Assembly: GCA_030549775.1 (NCBI GenBank) | Contig: CM060181.1 | Location: 52,768,218-52,832,217 of the forward strand | Source of the DNA: Tamarix chinensis | Lineage: Eukaryota; Streptophyta; Magnoliopsida; Caryophyllales; Tamaricaceae | Length of the DNA: 64,000 bases | Direction of reading: 5' to 3' | Part shown: positions 36,381 through 47,100 of the stretch, piece after piece | Layout of the letters: every line of letters begins with the position of its first letter | How positions within the stretch are numbered: position 1 is the first letter of the stretch | Notes under the pieces: generated by a model | The model's database searches: none | What the model was told of the DNA's origin: nothing | Seen by the model: the letters and a program-made list of their open reading frames with translations, nothing else | Position numbers and translations under genes: made by a program

Positions 36381-36597
36381 AGGTATCTAATAAATATAAA
36401 ATAATATTTTTATTTGTTACATATGAATATAAATATATAAAAAATCTATTAGATCTGACTATTGATAAGAATAAGAAGTTCTTAAATTTTTATCTTTTAT
36501 ATCTGTATTGTACTCAGATTTATTTATCCTATATAAAATTATATTTTTATTTTTATTTATATAATTTGACATATATTTTCTAAGGCTAAAAGTGAAG

Positions 36598-37120
36598 ACA
36601 TAATTAAATTTTAATAATTTAAGTATATAATTCTAACATTAAATAAATATTATTTTAAATTGGATGGGTTTTAACGGATATCCAATAGGCTTTATCCGAT
36701 GGATATATATAAACGGATATGAATAAACGGACATAATTATAGATATGGAGGAGAACCCACCGAATTTGGATACGGATATAGATATATATTTTGTTATCGG
36801 GTTTGGATAACGGATATAATTGAATTTTAATAATCTAAGTATATAATTCTAACATTAAATGAATTTTATTTTAAACTTGATGGATTTTATCCGAAATCCA
36901 ATGGGTTTTATCCAAAATCTAATAGATTTTACCCAAAATCGAATGAATTTTATCCGAAATCCAATAAATTTTACCCGATATATATGTAAATAGTTATGGA
37001 TAAATGGATATAGATATAAATATGGAATGAAAAAAATGCTCAAAGAATTTGGATACATATATTGGTATATATTTTCTTATTAGGTTTGGGTAACAGATAA
37101 GAGGTACCCGATACGTTGTC
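36598..37120. repeat. Partial 216-bp duplication with 21-bp minisatellite
   Basis: AAGTATATAATTCTAACATT occurs at 36621 and 36837 (offset 216 bp). GAATTTGGATAC occurs at 36762 and 37045 (offset 283). The second copy is longer because a 21-bp unit (TTTTATCCGAAATCCAATGGG) is repeated about 4.5 times at 36885-36979. Frames here repeat every seven residues as a consequence. Confidence 0.85.
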
Positions 37121-37689
37121 ATCCCTAATTAATATTTTACAGAACATACAAGTGTAATAGTAACAAGCTATGTTTTTTTTCCTTTTATTGTTTGTTGTGG
37201 CATGTTTTCAATGGAAATGAATATGAAATATTTTGTATTTTTTATACTTTTTTTTAAAATTATTGTAAGTTATTCATGTAATATTTTAGAATAGTTCTAT
37301 AAAAAAAAATTTGAAATAAGTATTGATTTTATGGAGTTTTTATAAATTTTTTAGAAATGTTGTGTAATTTTTTATATATCAATATAATATTTTTAATAAC
37401 ATTGAATGTGTAATAATATTTAAATAATAACATTTAACTTTTCTTAGAATTTTCTTTCTATATATCAAATACTAAAAATATTTTTCAAGATTTCAATTTT
37501 CCATGAAATTTTCTCCAACAACAAACAAAGGAAAGAAAATAAATTTCTTTCATTTTCTTTCCTTCAATTTTCTTTCCTCTATATTTTCTTTTCTACTTAA
37601 TTTTCTTAAAATCAAACAGACTCTAAGTGTACGACAGTATTGTGGTTGTTAACCTTTCCACCCTCATTCATCTTTAGTTAATGCCTATG

Positions 37690-38230
37690 AAATTTTTTAA
37701 AATTAATATAAGAATGAGATCCCGTAAAATTTTTAGATGGAAACAACTCATCATTACCAGTACTAGAGGTAGAATAGATCATACCTACCTCAACCAATTT
37801 TTTTACCTCTTCCTTCAATACCTTTTCATAAATAGGTTTAAGCATACAGAGTTAAATCACTTTTACTTCTTTTTCTTCAATTTCATGAGTGTTCCAAACA
37901 TCTTTGTCGAGGATATTGCACTGCACTTTCTTGAAAGCCATCAACAACTAGATCTTCTAATATATCAATACTATAACAAATGTCATCCTCATCTGGTTGT
38001 TCCATACCTTTAAAGACATTAAATATATCCTACTCACCTTGTAACCAAAGAATCAATTTACCCTCATGGAAATAAATTAAACTCCTTCTCATAGCTAATA
38101 ATAGTGTACCAAAAATAAGAGGAATACTATGATCCTATTCCTTGTCAAGCACAACAAAATAATATATATAATTTTTCCACTTTCACCAAAATATCCTCTA
38201 TTATGTCCCTAGGATATTCTATACATCTAT
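37690..38230 (-). pseudogene. Athila-like protease to RT linker
   Basis: Continues the protease on the minus strand: VDRCIEYPRDIIEDILVKVE, then in other frames SIPLIFGTLLLAMRRSLIY and FNVFKGMEQPDEDDICYSID. These match the post-protease segment (YP.G..EDVLVKVD, IPLILGRPFLATG, FNVF.AM) of Athila-type polyproteins. The frame ends at about 37690 with VKKLVEVGMIYSTSSTGND, the approach to RT. RT itself is missing. Confidence 0.75.
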
Positions 38231-38600
38231 CTACTTAATTTAGAGACATATTAGTGGGTTTTGGCTCTCCTAGATCCAGGCGCTTGAAAATGAAAAAATG
38301 CATCAAATTTATGATAGCACCTAAGTCACATAGCACTTTGTTAAATTTTAAAGTTCCTATCACATAAGGAATAGTAAAGCTTCCCAGATCCTTTATTTTA
38401 CCAGGCAAATTCTTTTGTAAAATAGCATAACACTCATTTAAACTAATTGTATCACAATCATCTAATTTCCTTTTGTTTGTGAGAATGTCCTTAAAAAAAA
38501 TTAGTGTGGTTAGACATTTGCTCACGATATCAATCAATGAAAAACTAATATGCACCTTTTTTAAAACATCTATAAATTTTATTAAATTGTGTATCCAGCT
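38231..38600 (-). pseudogene. Athila-like protease
   Basis: Minus strand gives FFKDILTNKRKLDDCDTISL, ECYAILQKNLPGKIKDLGSF, TIPYVIGTLKFNKVLCDLGA and INLMHFFIFKRLDLGEPKPT. The DLGA.INLMP..IF motif is the protease active site of Athila/Tat elements; here the final Pro is His. Confidence 0.88.
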
Positions 38601-38716
38601 TAATTTAGAATATTCTACCAGGATATGGAATATGACAGATAAGGCTTTACCTCTTGAAACGGGGTCTAAGTTACTTCTTCTTGTGACTTGGACAATACTT
38701 TTAGAACTTTATTCTC

Positions 38717-40075
38717 TTATTTATTTTCCTCTTGAGGTTGTGGTTTAGGCATCATATCTTCACTCCTTAATGATATAGCATTGACTTGATCTTTTAGGTT
38801 TCTCACTATGTCATTAGGCAATGTATTGGATGCCCTTCCAAAAGTTGCATTGGCTAAGTACCCAATTTGTGCTTCTAAATTCTTCATTGAGACATCTTGA
38901 TTTTGGAAATGTTTATTAGTAGTGCTAATGAACGTGATCATAATCTCTTCTAATGAAAGCTTATATGGTTACTGAGAGGGAATTGGAGCAAGTGGCATGG
39001 GTCTTTGAGGTGGGAATCTAGGGACCTTACCAGATTGTTATTTCTCCGATTGAAGTTTGGATGGTTCCTCTATCTTAAATTATAAAGTATGGACTATTTT
39101 GCCTTATATAATTATTAGAAATATAATAAAATTGATCAAAATATGGTTGGAAATAATTACCTACATGATACTTTGTGCTAACATGTGGTCTCGTTTGAAC
39201 CTACATACATGAAACACCACCCAAATTATCCAATTTCTTTGTAATTAACTCTATTTTAGCCTCTTATGTCATGATAACATTTATATAATGAACTCCCACA
39301 ATCCTGTGTATCGAAGTACGTCCATAATGCAATTAGTGAGAATTTAAGGCTAATTCCTCAATAAAATTATAAACTTGCTTAGGATTCTTGTTTATAATTA
39401 TACCAACGGACACTACCTCTAACATAAAATGGTTAGTAGAGATATTATTATAAAATATTTGCATTTTTAAAAATTCCTTAAATTACTTACATGCATCACA
39501 CAGTGATTCTAAGTCATGTTACATAAAAGCAGTGATGTCATTTCTTAATTTAGTAGTTTTTAAAAGTTAAAAAAACTTAGATATAAACAACTTCACTAAA
39601 TCATCTCAAATTATAATATTACCTGGTGTTAAAGAATTTGGCCAACTCTTAGCCTTATCACATAATAAAAATTGAAACAATCTAAGTCCAATAACATTAC
39701 TAGAAACGCCATTTAATTTGAAAGTGTCACAAATTTCAATAGAATTGGAAATATGAGCATAAGAGTCATTAATAGGTGTACCTCCACATTAGATCCAAGT
39801 CTGCATCATATGAATGATAGCAGGATTGATCTCAAAATTATATTCTTCAACTAGTGGGCTTATAATACTTGGTTCAAATCGGCTATACTTGAGGTATTAT
39901 AGTTTCTCGAATATCTCTCTACCATTTTTCTATTTTGTTGCCTCAAAACTATAACAAGTTTGAAATGCTTCCCTAACCTTTTAACTTTCTTCTCAATCTC
40001 CTAGTCAAATGGTATCAGTTCAGCATGATTGCTTATGGTCTTACGTTGGTGACCTACACTAATGTAAAAATACCA
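38717..40075 (-). pseudogene. Athila-like gag
   Basis: Reading upward on the minus strand: FEINPAIIHMMQTWI, GGTPINDSYAHISNSIEICD, TFKLNGVSSNVIGLRLFQF, LLCDKAKSWPNSLTPGNIII, then KTTKLRNDITAF, and later LEAQIGYLANATFGRASNTL with NLKDQVNAISLRS. This is the full order of Athila/Tat gag up to the (E)QVNAITLRSG block. Stops and shifts are frequent. Confidence 0.87.
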
Positions 40076-40169
40076 AATGCCAAGGAAATCAAGTGGAATA
40101 AGAAAATAAAATAAAATAAAATAATGTCTAAATAAATATTTAAATTTTTGAATCAAGGGTTATTACATT

Positions 40170-40190
40170 AATCCTAGGTAACGGTTCTAA
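40170..40190 (-). promoter_or_regulatory. Degenerate primer binding site of Athila-like element
   Basis: The minus strand reads AGAACCGTTACCTAGGATT just after the LTR end TGATATCA and a T-rich spacer. It lines up with the Athila/Tat site GGCGCCGTTGCCGGGGATT with about five substitutions, mostly CpG/G-to-A type. Confidence 0.7.
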
Positions 40191-40195
40191 AAACT

Positions 40196-41732
40196 TGATA
40201 TCAGCTTACAAGTAATATAGGGTACAATGAGTACTGAATTATCATCCCACACAGGCAAATCTATAACTCAAAAACTTGAATAAATTAAATCAAGGCTATG
40301 CTATCAAAATAAAATAAAGAAATATAATTATTAATCTAAGCTAAGAATTTCAGTTAAAAATATCTAGAGTAAAATAAATACAATCTAAAAAATATCAAAT
40401 TAAATAATAAAAATTAGCATAAAATCTAGATCCACCTATATCCAATAATAAATTTTAATTAACCAATTATTTGAATTTTTTTAATTACCCGCTATGTGTC
40501 AATAAAATATATAACTAATATACTCTCTTGAGCTATACAATCTTATTGTCAATAATCAATCTTACTATCTCTAGTTAAAAGATTTAAATAAAAGATGATG
40601 CATTGGATTCAATTAATTAATTATACTCCCCTATTGATGCATACATTATATAATTGTTCTCACATTCCATTCAATTTCTATTTGTGTTATTTAACCTAAA
40701 ATGGAGAGTTTGCTTTTGTTCTCAACTCACCTTATTAGAATCTAATTGTAGATGGCTGGTCTATTAATTAAATACAACTAAGAACAATAACATAAAACAC
40801 ATTTGACAATTTATAAATCAATTAATCACATAATATAAAGAATAGGAATTTCTCATATCTCTAGTAAAATAAACTTAGAACATATTATTAATTAAAATAA
40901 GCATAATCAACTTAAATAAAGAATCTAAATTATACATAAAGTAATAAAAATGAAGAAAATTAAAATATAAAATTCTAGAATTTAAGATCTAAAATAAGAA
41001 TTGAAAAAATATACTGTTTTGTGCGGATGGCCAACAACACTAAAAAATTTCTTCCTTCCACCTATGTTTTTCAATCACCTTTTGTCTCTAAAATTTTTTC
41101 TTTTCCAGCACTTGTGCCCTCTATCTTCGGTCTTTATCTCCTATTTTCTATATTTGTTCTCGTTCTCAATTTTTTTTCCCTTTTTAACCTTTTTGACCCC
41201 AACCATGTGATCTCTACCTATCATTTTTTTTTCTTTGGCCCTTTTGCAACGCTTTGTTATCTAATTGTTTTTCCTTTCTTTTTTTTTATTTTCTCATCTA
41301 TGCATGTTGTTTTCAATTATTACCTAAAAAATAAAGTTAATCAAATATTAATTAACTTTATAAAATTATTTCAAATAATTTTTTACTTTAAGATATATTT
41401 TCAACTAAAATTTGAGGTTAAGTTTTGACTCATATGCAATCAAATGTAGGAAAAACACTAGAAATAGAAATTATATATTTTGTTTTGATCTTTATACTAA
41501 ATTTTGAATAACCTAAATCCAAATTTATACATGAAAGTTAAGGTCAAAATGTAGCAAGTTGTCAAAATCATATGAAAATTGCCTTTAAGTTAGAAAGGAA
41601 TTAAATACATGAAATTATTATCAATTAAACAAGTAATTAAAAATAATATAAATAATCTCGAATATGATTCAAATAAATAACTAAAATTTTAAATTAAAAT
41701 GGTATAAAATGTGCCAAAATATGTATTCATCA
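40196..41732 (-). repeat. 5' LTR of the Athila-like element
   Basis: 1537 bp. The minus strand starts TGATGAATACATATTTTGGC and ends AGCTGATATCA. It matches the 3' LTR at 14287-15755. Its start abuts, without gap, the RT frame of another Athila-like copy, and the primer site follows its end. Phe-rich frames inside (41001-41428) are composition artefacts. Confidence 0.85.
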
Positions 41733-42660
41733 AAGGTGAGAAGAGCATTACATAAGTCAAATGGCATCCTATTATATGCAAATGTATCATATAAACATGT
41801 GAATGTCATTTTCTCTTAATCGCTAGAGTGAATTAGGATTTTTACAGAATTCTGAAGACCCATCTTAGTTACAATGATGAATATGCTTAGCCAACCTCTC
41901 CAATATTTATTCAATAAATGAGAGGAGAAAATGATCATTTCATGTGGCCTTATTAAGCTTTCTTTAATCAATGTAGATACATCATCCAGTGACTATTCTA
42001 GTGGGAATTAGTTCTTTATTTTCATTTTTCACAACATTCATACATTTCGTCTTACGTACCAATTATATATGACTCATCTATTCGCTATCTAAGAGATGAT
42101 AAACAATCTCCACATCAAATAATTTCAATACCTCTTTCATTTTTGAATTCAACCTTTTTTTATGTTGAATGAAGAATGTGTACCCTTCTTCTAACAAAAT
42201 TCAATACACGCGGATAGAGGTATTAAGGTAATACCTTAATTGCCATCAATAAAAAAACCTATTGAATTCTTAGGATCTCAAGAAAATTTTCAACTTTCTC
42301 TTTACAAGTTGACATTTACAATAATAGGATATTTACTATTAACGTTCAAGAATTCATACCAAAGCAATAAAGAAAATAGTTTTAGTTCTACCTTAGGAGC
42401 ATAATGTTCTTCAAAAATAATGTTACTCAACCCCTCATCAACTTCAACGATTATTTTAGGTTCTTTGGTATAGATAGGATTTTCATGAAACATGTTAGCG
42501 TAAGCAGCTATGCCTTTATATCATCATCAAGTACTCTATTCTTCACCAAACATTTCTTAAGTGGATCACCTGAGTTATAATTGATAAATTCCTCTCTAAA
42601 TACCATGTCGATCAAGCAACAAATATCATCAATTAATAAAAATTTACTAGATATATCTCC
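41733..42660 (-). pseudogene. Second Athila-like copy: linker and RT, cut by insertion
   Basis: From high to low coordinates the minus strand gives MVFREEFINYNSGDPLKKCL, ELKLFSLLLWYEFLN, EFKNERGIEII, NVVKNENKELIPTRIVTGW, ATRNDHFLLSFIE*ILERL, and finally RMPFDLCNALLTF at 41733. This is the Athila protease-RT linker and the first half of RT. It stops exactly where the 5' LTR of the nested Athila-like element begins. The second half of RT is not in the window. Confidence 0.85.
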
Positions 42661-42679
42661 AATGATCCACTTAAAAATT

Positions 42680-43125
42680 GTTTGGTCAAAGAGCCCAAAT
42701 TAAAGTAACCCAATTTTATATTGCTAATTTGATTTGATATGGCCCAAACCTAAAATAATACAATTCAGAATTAATTTAATCCAAATCCAATCTAACCTAT
42801 TAATTTAAGACAACCAAATCTTAGGCTACCATATTTGAAACCTAACTCAACCCACCAAAATAATTATAAACAATCCAAATTCAAACTCAAACACAATCTT
42901 ACAAATTAACCCAATTTAATATAAATCTACAACAAATTAAGTTCAAATCCTACCGGAACTCAACCCAATAATTTATCTGATATGATCCAAAATTACAACT
43001 AATTCAATCCAAACTCAACCCAACCTAAACATTAAAGGACCCAAACCTAATATGACACTATCCAATCCATAACTAACCCAATAAAAACAACCCACAACCT
43101 GACTTGAGAACCATCCAAAGCCACC
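42680..43125. repeat. AACCCAA/CCAATCC-rich low-complexity stretch
   Basis: About 450 bp of loosely repeated words such as CAACCCAA, CCAAACC and CCAATTTAA. On the minus strand this is GGGTTGGGTT-type sequence like some plant MITEs. No termini identified. Confidence 0.45.
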
Positions 43126-43783
43126 TCTAGATGGAACATTGAGAATAAGCCTGTTTGAATAATTTAGGGAGGGAAAAAAACCATGCAGGCTTGGGCATTT
43201 TGAAAGAATTTTCCGCATTTGCAGCTAAACACAAACATCTTTTCTTCGCCCACCTAATACCCGACGAAGAACTAAAAATACAAAGTACAAAATAAAGACG
43301 GCCTTTTATATGAAAACAATGAATATTATTACATAACCTATTCATTTCAAAATTGCCTGCTACACACCTAAGCAAATATACAGTTATGGATGAATAAATT
43401 GTTTGACGTGATCCTATTCTGTGCCCTGAATTGTTATAAAAAATATTTTTAAAAAAATCATATAGAGTAGGTAATGCCTCTTTTGACCTGATATAGTTTC
43501 ATCCAATCTCAAACAAGGAAAACAGCTCACGATTTCCCATAATTCCCATGTAAACATTTGCTTACAAAGGCTGCATTTCCGTCTCCTTTCTGCACCTTTA
43601 GGCAAATTCACCATGGTCGAAAGATTGTGAACAGGTATTGGTCAGGAGTCAGGATGTCAGATTGAACGAGTGTTATATTTTCCCAAGATGAGTATCGAGA
43701 GAATGGACCTGGGTGAAGAGTCAAATATTTGAATCCTATATCCCAGTTTGAACAGATTTAACCTGCTACTCCTGGGGTTCCTT
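43126..43783 (-). other. 3' flank of the glycosyltransferase gene
   Basis: Sequence downstream of the stop codon at 43784-43786. It should contain the 3' UTR and polyadenylation site. I cannot place a poly(A) signal with confidence, and the small frames here look non-coding. Confidence 0.5.
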
Positions 43784-44173
43784 CTATCTTCCCAGGGACT
43801 TCTGCCTGTACCCATGCTTCATCCTGTCCAGTAATTTTTCCTTCACTGTTCTTTTCTTGTCCATCTTCAGTCTATATCTTTGCTCCCTCTCTTTTTCATA
43901 AACTCCTTGCCAGTGAACCTCACCAGTTCGCGGCCACAGCCACATTTCATTTTGCATATCACCATCATCCGCAGCCTCTGCGAAGTCCTCATCCATGCTC
44001 TTCAACAATGTAGAGTTGAAGTATTTTGGCCACATAAAACCTCTTCGTTGTTCAATTGGATGTTGCTCTTCGAGCACACCAGTCACTGGATCGATGTACA
44101 CCATCATTCGTGCACTGTGATAAGCCCAGACATTGACAAGGAGCTCTGAAATTCGGCAGTAACAATGTTTTCT
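43784..44173 (-). CDS. Glycosyltransferase exon m (last)
   Basis: 390 nt including TAG at 43784-43786: RKHCYCRISELLVNVWAYHS, ARMMVYIDPVTGVLEEQHPI, FMWPKYFNSTLLKSMDEDFA, EVHWQGVYEKEREQRYRLKM, ending in a Lys/Arg-rich tail that finishes YRQKSLGR. Acceptor CCTTGCAG. The basic tail is usual for the family. Confidence 0.96.
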   Translation of the reverse strand, partial: RKHCYCRISELLVNVWAYHSARMMVYIDPVTGVLEEQHPIEQRRGFMWPKYFNSTLLKSMDEDFAEAADDGDMQNEMWLWPRTGEVHWQGVYEKEREQRYRLKMDKKRTVKEKLLDRMKHGYRQKSLGR

Positions 44174-47100
44174 CTGCAAGGCATGCATCAGCCAAAGACT
44201 GAGGATGTGCAATCCCCTGGGACAGGCAAATAAGAAAATTCAATTAACATGGGCTTTTACCTCAACCTTCGATGAACCAAAGAGACATTCACTGCTTTTG
44301 CTCATATTCCTATGCACAGCATCAAGGGAGTCGACAAATATCCTGATATCATATTTCAGAACATCAATTTTTCGTGAGAAGAAGATAAATACTTCACCAT
44401 GTCGAAAGGAGGCAAAAATATGCATCAAAAGGCTAAAAAAAAAAGTACCTCGCAAACATTATGAACTCCACAAAGGAAGGAGTTGGCATCACCCAGCTAT
44501 GCAACGCAGACCACCTGCCTCCATCTTCTGGCATCAGAGGGAGAGCTTCTATAGATGCAGGCAGTCCATGCATATGGCGGAATGCATCTTCAAATGCAAT
44601 TCTGCACGTAGGCCAAAGTAATTATGATGCAGGTAAAATATTCTAATCCACATCCTAGCTACACTGATTAAAGGCAACAAGATGTAGGTCACACTTTTTG
44701 GTTGCATTTTCCATGAAAGTCGATTGAGGAAAGCCTGCGCGCTTTTTGGTCCCCAGCACTTGCACAATGAGGAAGTCACACAGCATGTCTACAGGGATTA
44801 CAAAGAGAAGACAGCCAAGGGAGCAATATGATGCAAGCTAACTTCTACCCTTTCAGGTTTATCAAGCAAAACTCAAAGGTTTATCAAAAACCTTTCTACA
44901 TGAAAACACATTTTTACTTACTAAAGCACACAAAAACCATAAGCTCAAGGGCCATAGATATAGGCCAAGGATCACAAAAGATAGAACTAAATATTGAACG
45001 AGAAAATCATATCTCTAACAAAAGAAGAGAATTATTCCTGCTCAAAAGAAAATAATAAAAAGGAAGATGTTCCCAAAAGATAAGTATATTAATCCTAATA
45101 AATTCTTGAAAGTTGAAACTAGTTTACTAGTTCTATTGAGCTTGAGCCAAGGGAAATAGACATTCACTTGAGCCCAAGCCTTCTTTCTAATAGTCCAATA
45201 GCTAATGATGAGGTGGCATGTAGATTGCATCCACCTCCAACACTAGAGAAAAGTTCAACCTTGAGGTCTTGAATGCAAAGACACCATCTTCTTGGATTGA
45301 CCACAACCCAGTCAGGAGGATCTCCAACCAAATTAGTCTTTTTTTCACAAGTTGAAAAGGCATTGGACTAGATACTAAAGTGGGTACACTATGAACACGG
45401 ACCATTGCATTGTACCAAGCCGCACACTAAGGTCAAATTGCTCAGAAAGTATCATATCTTGAGTAAAAGCAGTGAGTCTTTTGATCATCTCTGCCATCTC
45501 CTGTAATCAAATAACTCCCCCACCTTATCAACTTCCTAGTCCTTATCCCTCAAGGAATAAACTTCCTTTCTATTGAAAGCTAATGTAGATTTTAGTAAAG
45601 AAAAAACAGAGGAACTCAGTTCTTATTAATTCACCTCAGCATGTAATTTACGGGGTTATAAATATACTCACTAACAATTCCCCAATAAAATAGGAACAAA
45701 TCTAATATTAAAACTACCACCTATTTTGAAGAAAACAAATCACATGGTCAACAAATAAAGATACTCCTAAACCTTAGCTAACCACTTACGGTCACAACCA
45801 CTCCTAGAATCTAGCTAATATTTTTGGCTATTACACATATTCCTACACTCCCCCTCAAGTCGGAGCATAGATATTAATAATGCCGCACTTTCTCACCTTT
45901 ACATCAAAAGCGGGTTCGAACAAACCCTTTGCAAGAATATCTGCTATCTGCTGGGAAGTTGGAACAAAGGGTAGACAACTTATGCCTTTCTCAATCTTTT
46001 CCTTGATATAAAGTGCCTATCGATCTCGACATGCTTGGCCCAATCATGTACTAGATTATGGGCAATGCTTATGGCAGCCTTGTTACCACAAAAGAGTTTC
46101 ACTGGAAAAAACAATTGATCCCGTAGCCCACTTACTATGCATTTCAACCAAAGCAACTCACAAATCTCATTGGTCATTGCTTGAAATTCAGCTTCAGCAC
46201 TACTTCTAGAAACCTCAGCTCGTTTCTTACATTTCAATCTAACTAGATTCCGTTAGACATAGCCACATAGGTGCAATATCCTGAAGTTGATTTCCTATCA
46301 TCTATGGATCCAGCCCAATCAGCATCAGCAAAGACTTCAATACTCCTTGCATCTGTTTTGGTAAACAACACTCCCTTTCCTAGGGAACCTTTCAAGTACT
46401 TTAGAATACAGTATACAGGCTTTAGATTAAAACTCAAAATATAACATTCATGTGAAGGTGACCAAATCCATTTCCTGTCATTAGAATTCAAGTTTCAGCT
46501 ATTATCACAAGATAAATATACAGAACAGGTCGAGTTGCTCCTGAAATTTAATCCTTAGTATAACTAATCTGTGCATCTATATGTAAAGAGAATAAAACAT
46601 TAAGAATGTAAAATAAAGGGAACTTCAGCACCATACCTGCATCGTCCTCCATTCAAGAGAATAAAGCATTAAGAATGTATAATGAAGGGAACTTCAGCAC
46701 CATACCTGCATTGTCCTCCATTCAAGATATCACACATTGACCAAAAGGTAAGCGAATTATTGTTTTCTGTAGTTTCACTAATCCTGTCCAAGCTTGTCCA
46801 GAAGTACATGACGTCTCCATTGGTTTGTTGTAGTATAGTTTCTTCAAGTACCTTTTCAGCTTTGGCAGAGAGCGCAACCTGTTCCATCAACAGAATGTAT
46901 GAAAAAGACGAGGGAGGTAAGTACAACCAAAAAAAAAAAAGTGCAATTGTATGCTTCACTTATATTAACCTTTCCCCAGACAATCAAAAAGATTTGCATC
47001 ATAATGCTTACAATTAACACTTTCAGAGTTCACAATTAACCAAACATGAACATGCAATAATACCTTTCTGCCAGCCGCCCGCCAAGATTGAAAACCAATC

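Larger units (their letters stand above)
35172..37628. mobile_element. Element with imperfect terminal inverted repeats
   Basis: The left end reads AGTATATTTGGTTTTCAGAA followed by a GAAAAGAAAAG run. The right end read on the minus strand gives AGTCTGTTTGATTTTAAGAA followed by a GAAAAGAAAAT run. The ends therefore match as inverted repeats over roughly 100 bp of purine-rich sequence. GTTTGGTTTT-type ends are common in plant hAT/Mutator-like non-autonomous elements. No transposase is seen. No clear target-site duplication was found, so exact ends are uncertain. The middle (35340-36380) is more GC-rich and gene-like than its surroundings. Confidence 0.55.
14287..41732 (-). mobile_element. Athila-like Ty3 element, nested host
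   Basis: Minus-strand element with a 5' LTR (40196-41732), a degenerate primer binding site, gag, protease, a linker, a 3' non-coding region and a 3' LTR (14287-15755). The order is what a single element should show, once the inserted LTR at 17748-34962 and the TIR element at 35172-37628 are set aside. RT, RNase H and integrase are missing between about 37690 and 35170, so it is a deletion derivative. It inserted in the RT of another Athila-like copy (41733 on). A target-site duplication cannot be checked because the 3' LTR is truncated. Confidence 0.75.
44602..46705 (-). other. Intron of 2.1 kb with copia insertion
   Basis: Between exons j and k. It holds a Ty1/copia 3' end (45584-46500), a 69-bp duplication of exon j's 3' end, and an unassigned segment (about 45060-45560). 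Boundaries are GT-AG. Confidence 0.88.

Noticed and set aside
36855..37058. ORF with seven-residue repeats
   Set aside because: Direct product of the 21-bp minisatellite; no sign of coding selection.
43015..43614. Small minus-strand ORFs downstream of the glycosyltransferase stop
   Set aside because: Short, overlapping, no homology; treated as 3' UTR and flank.
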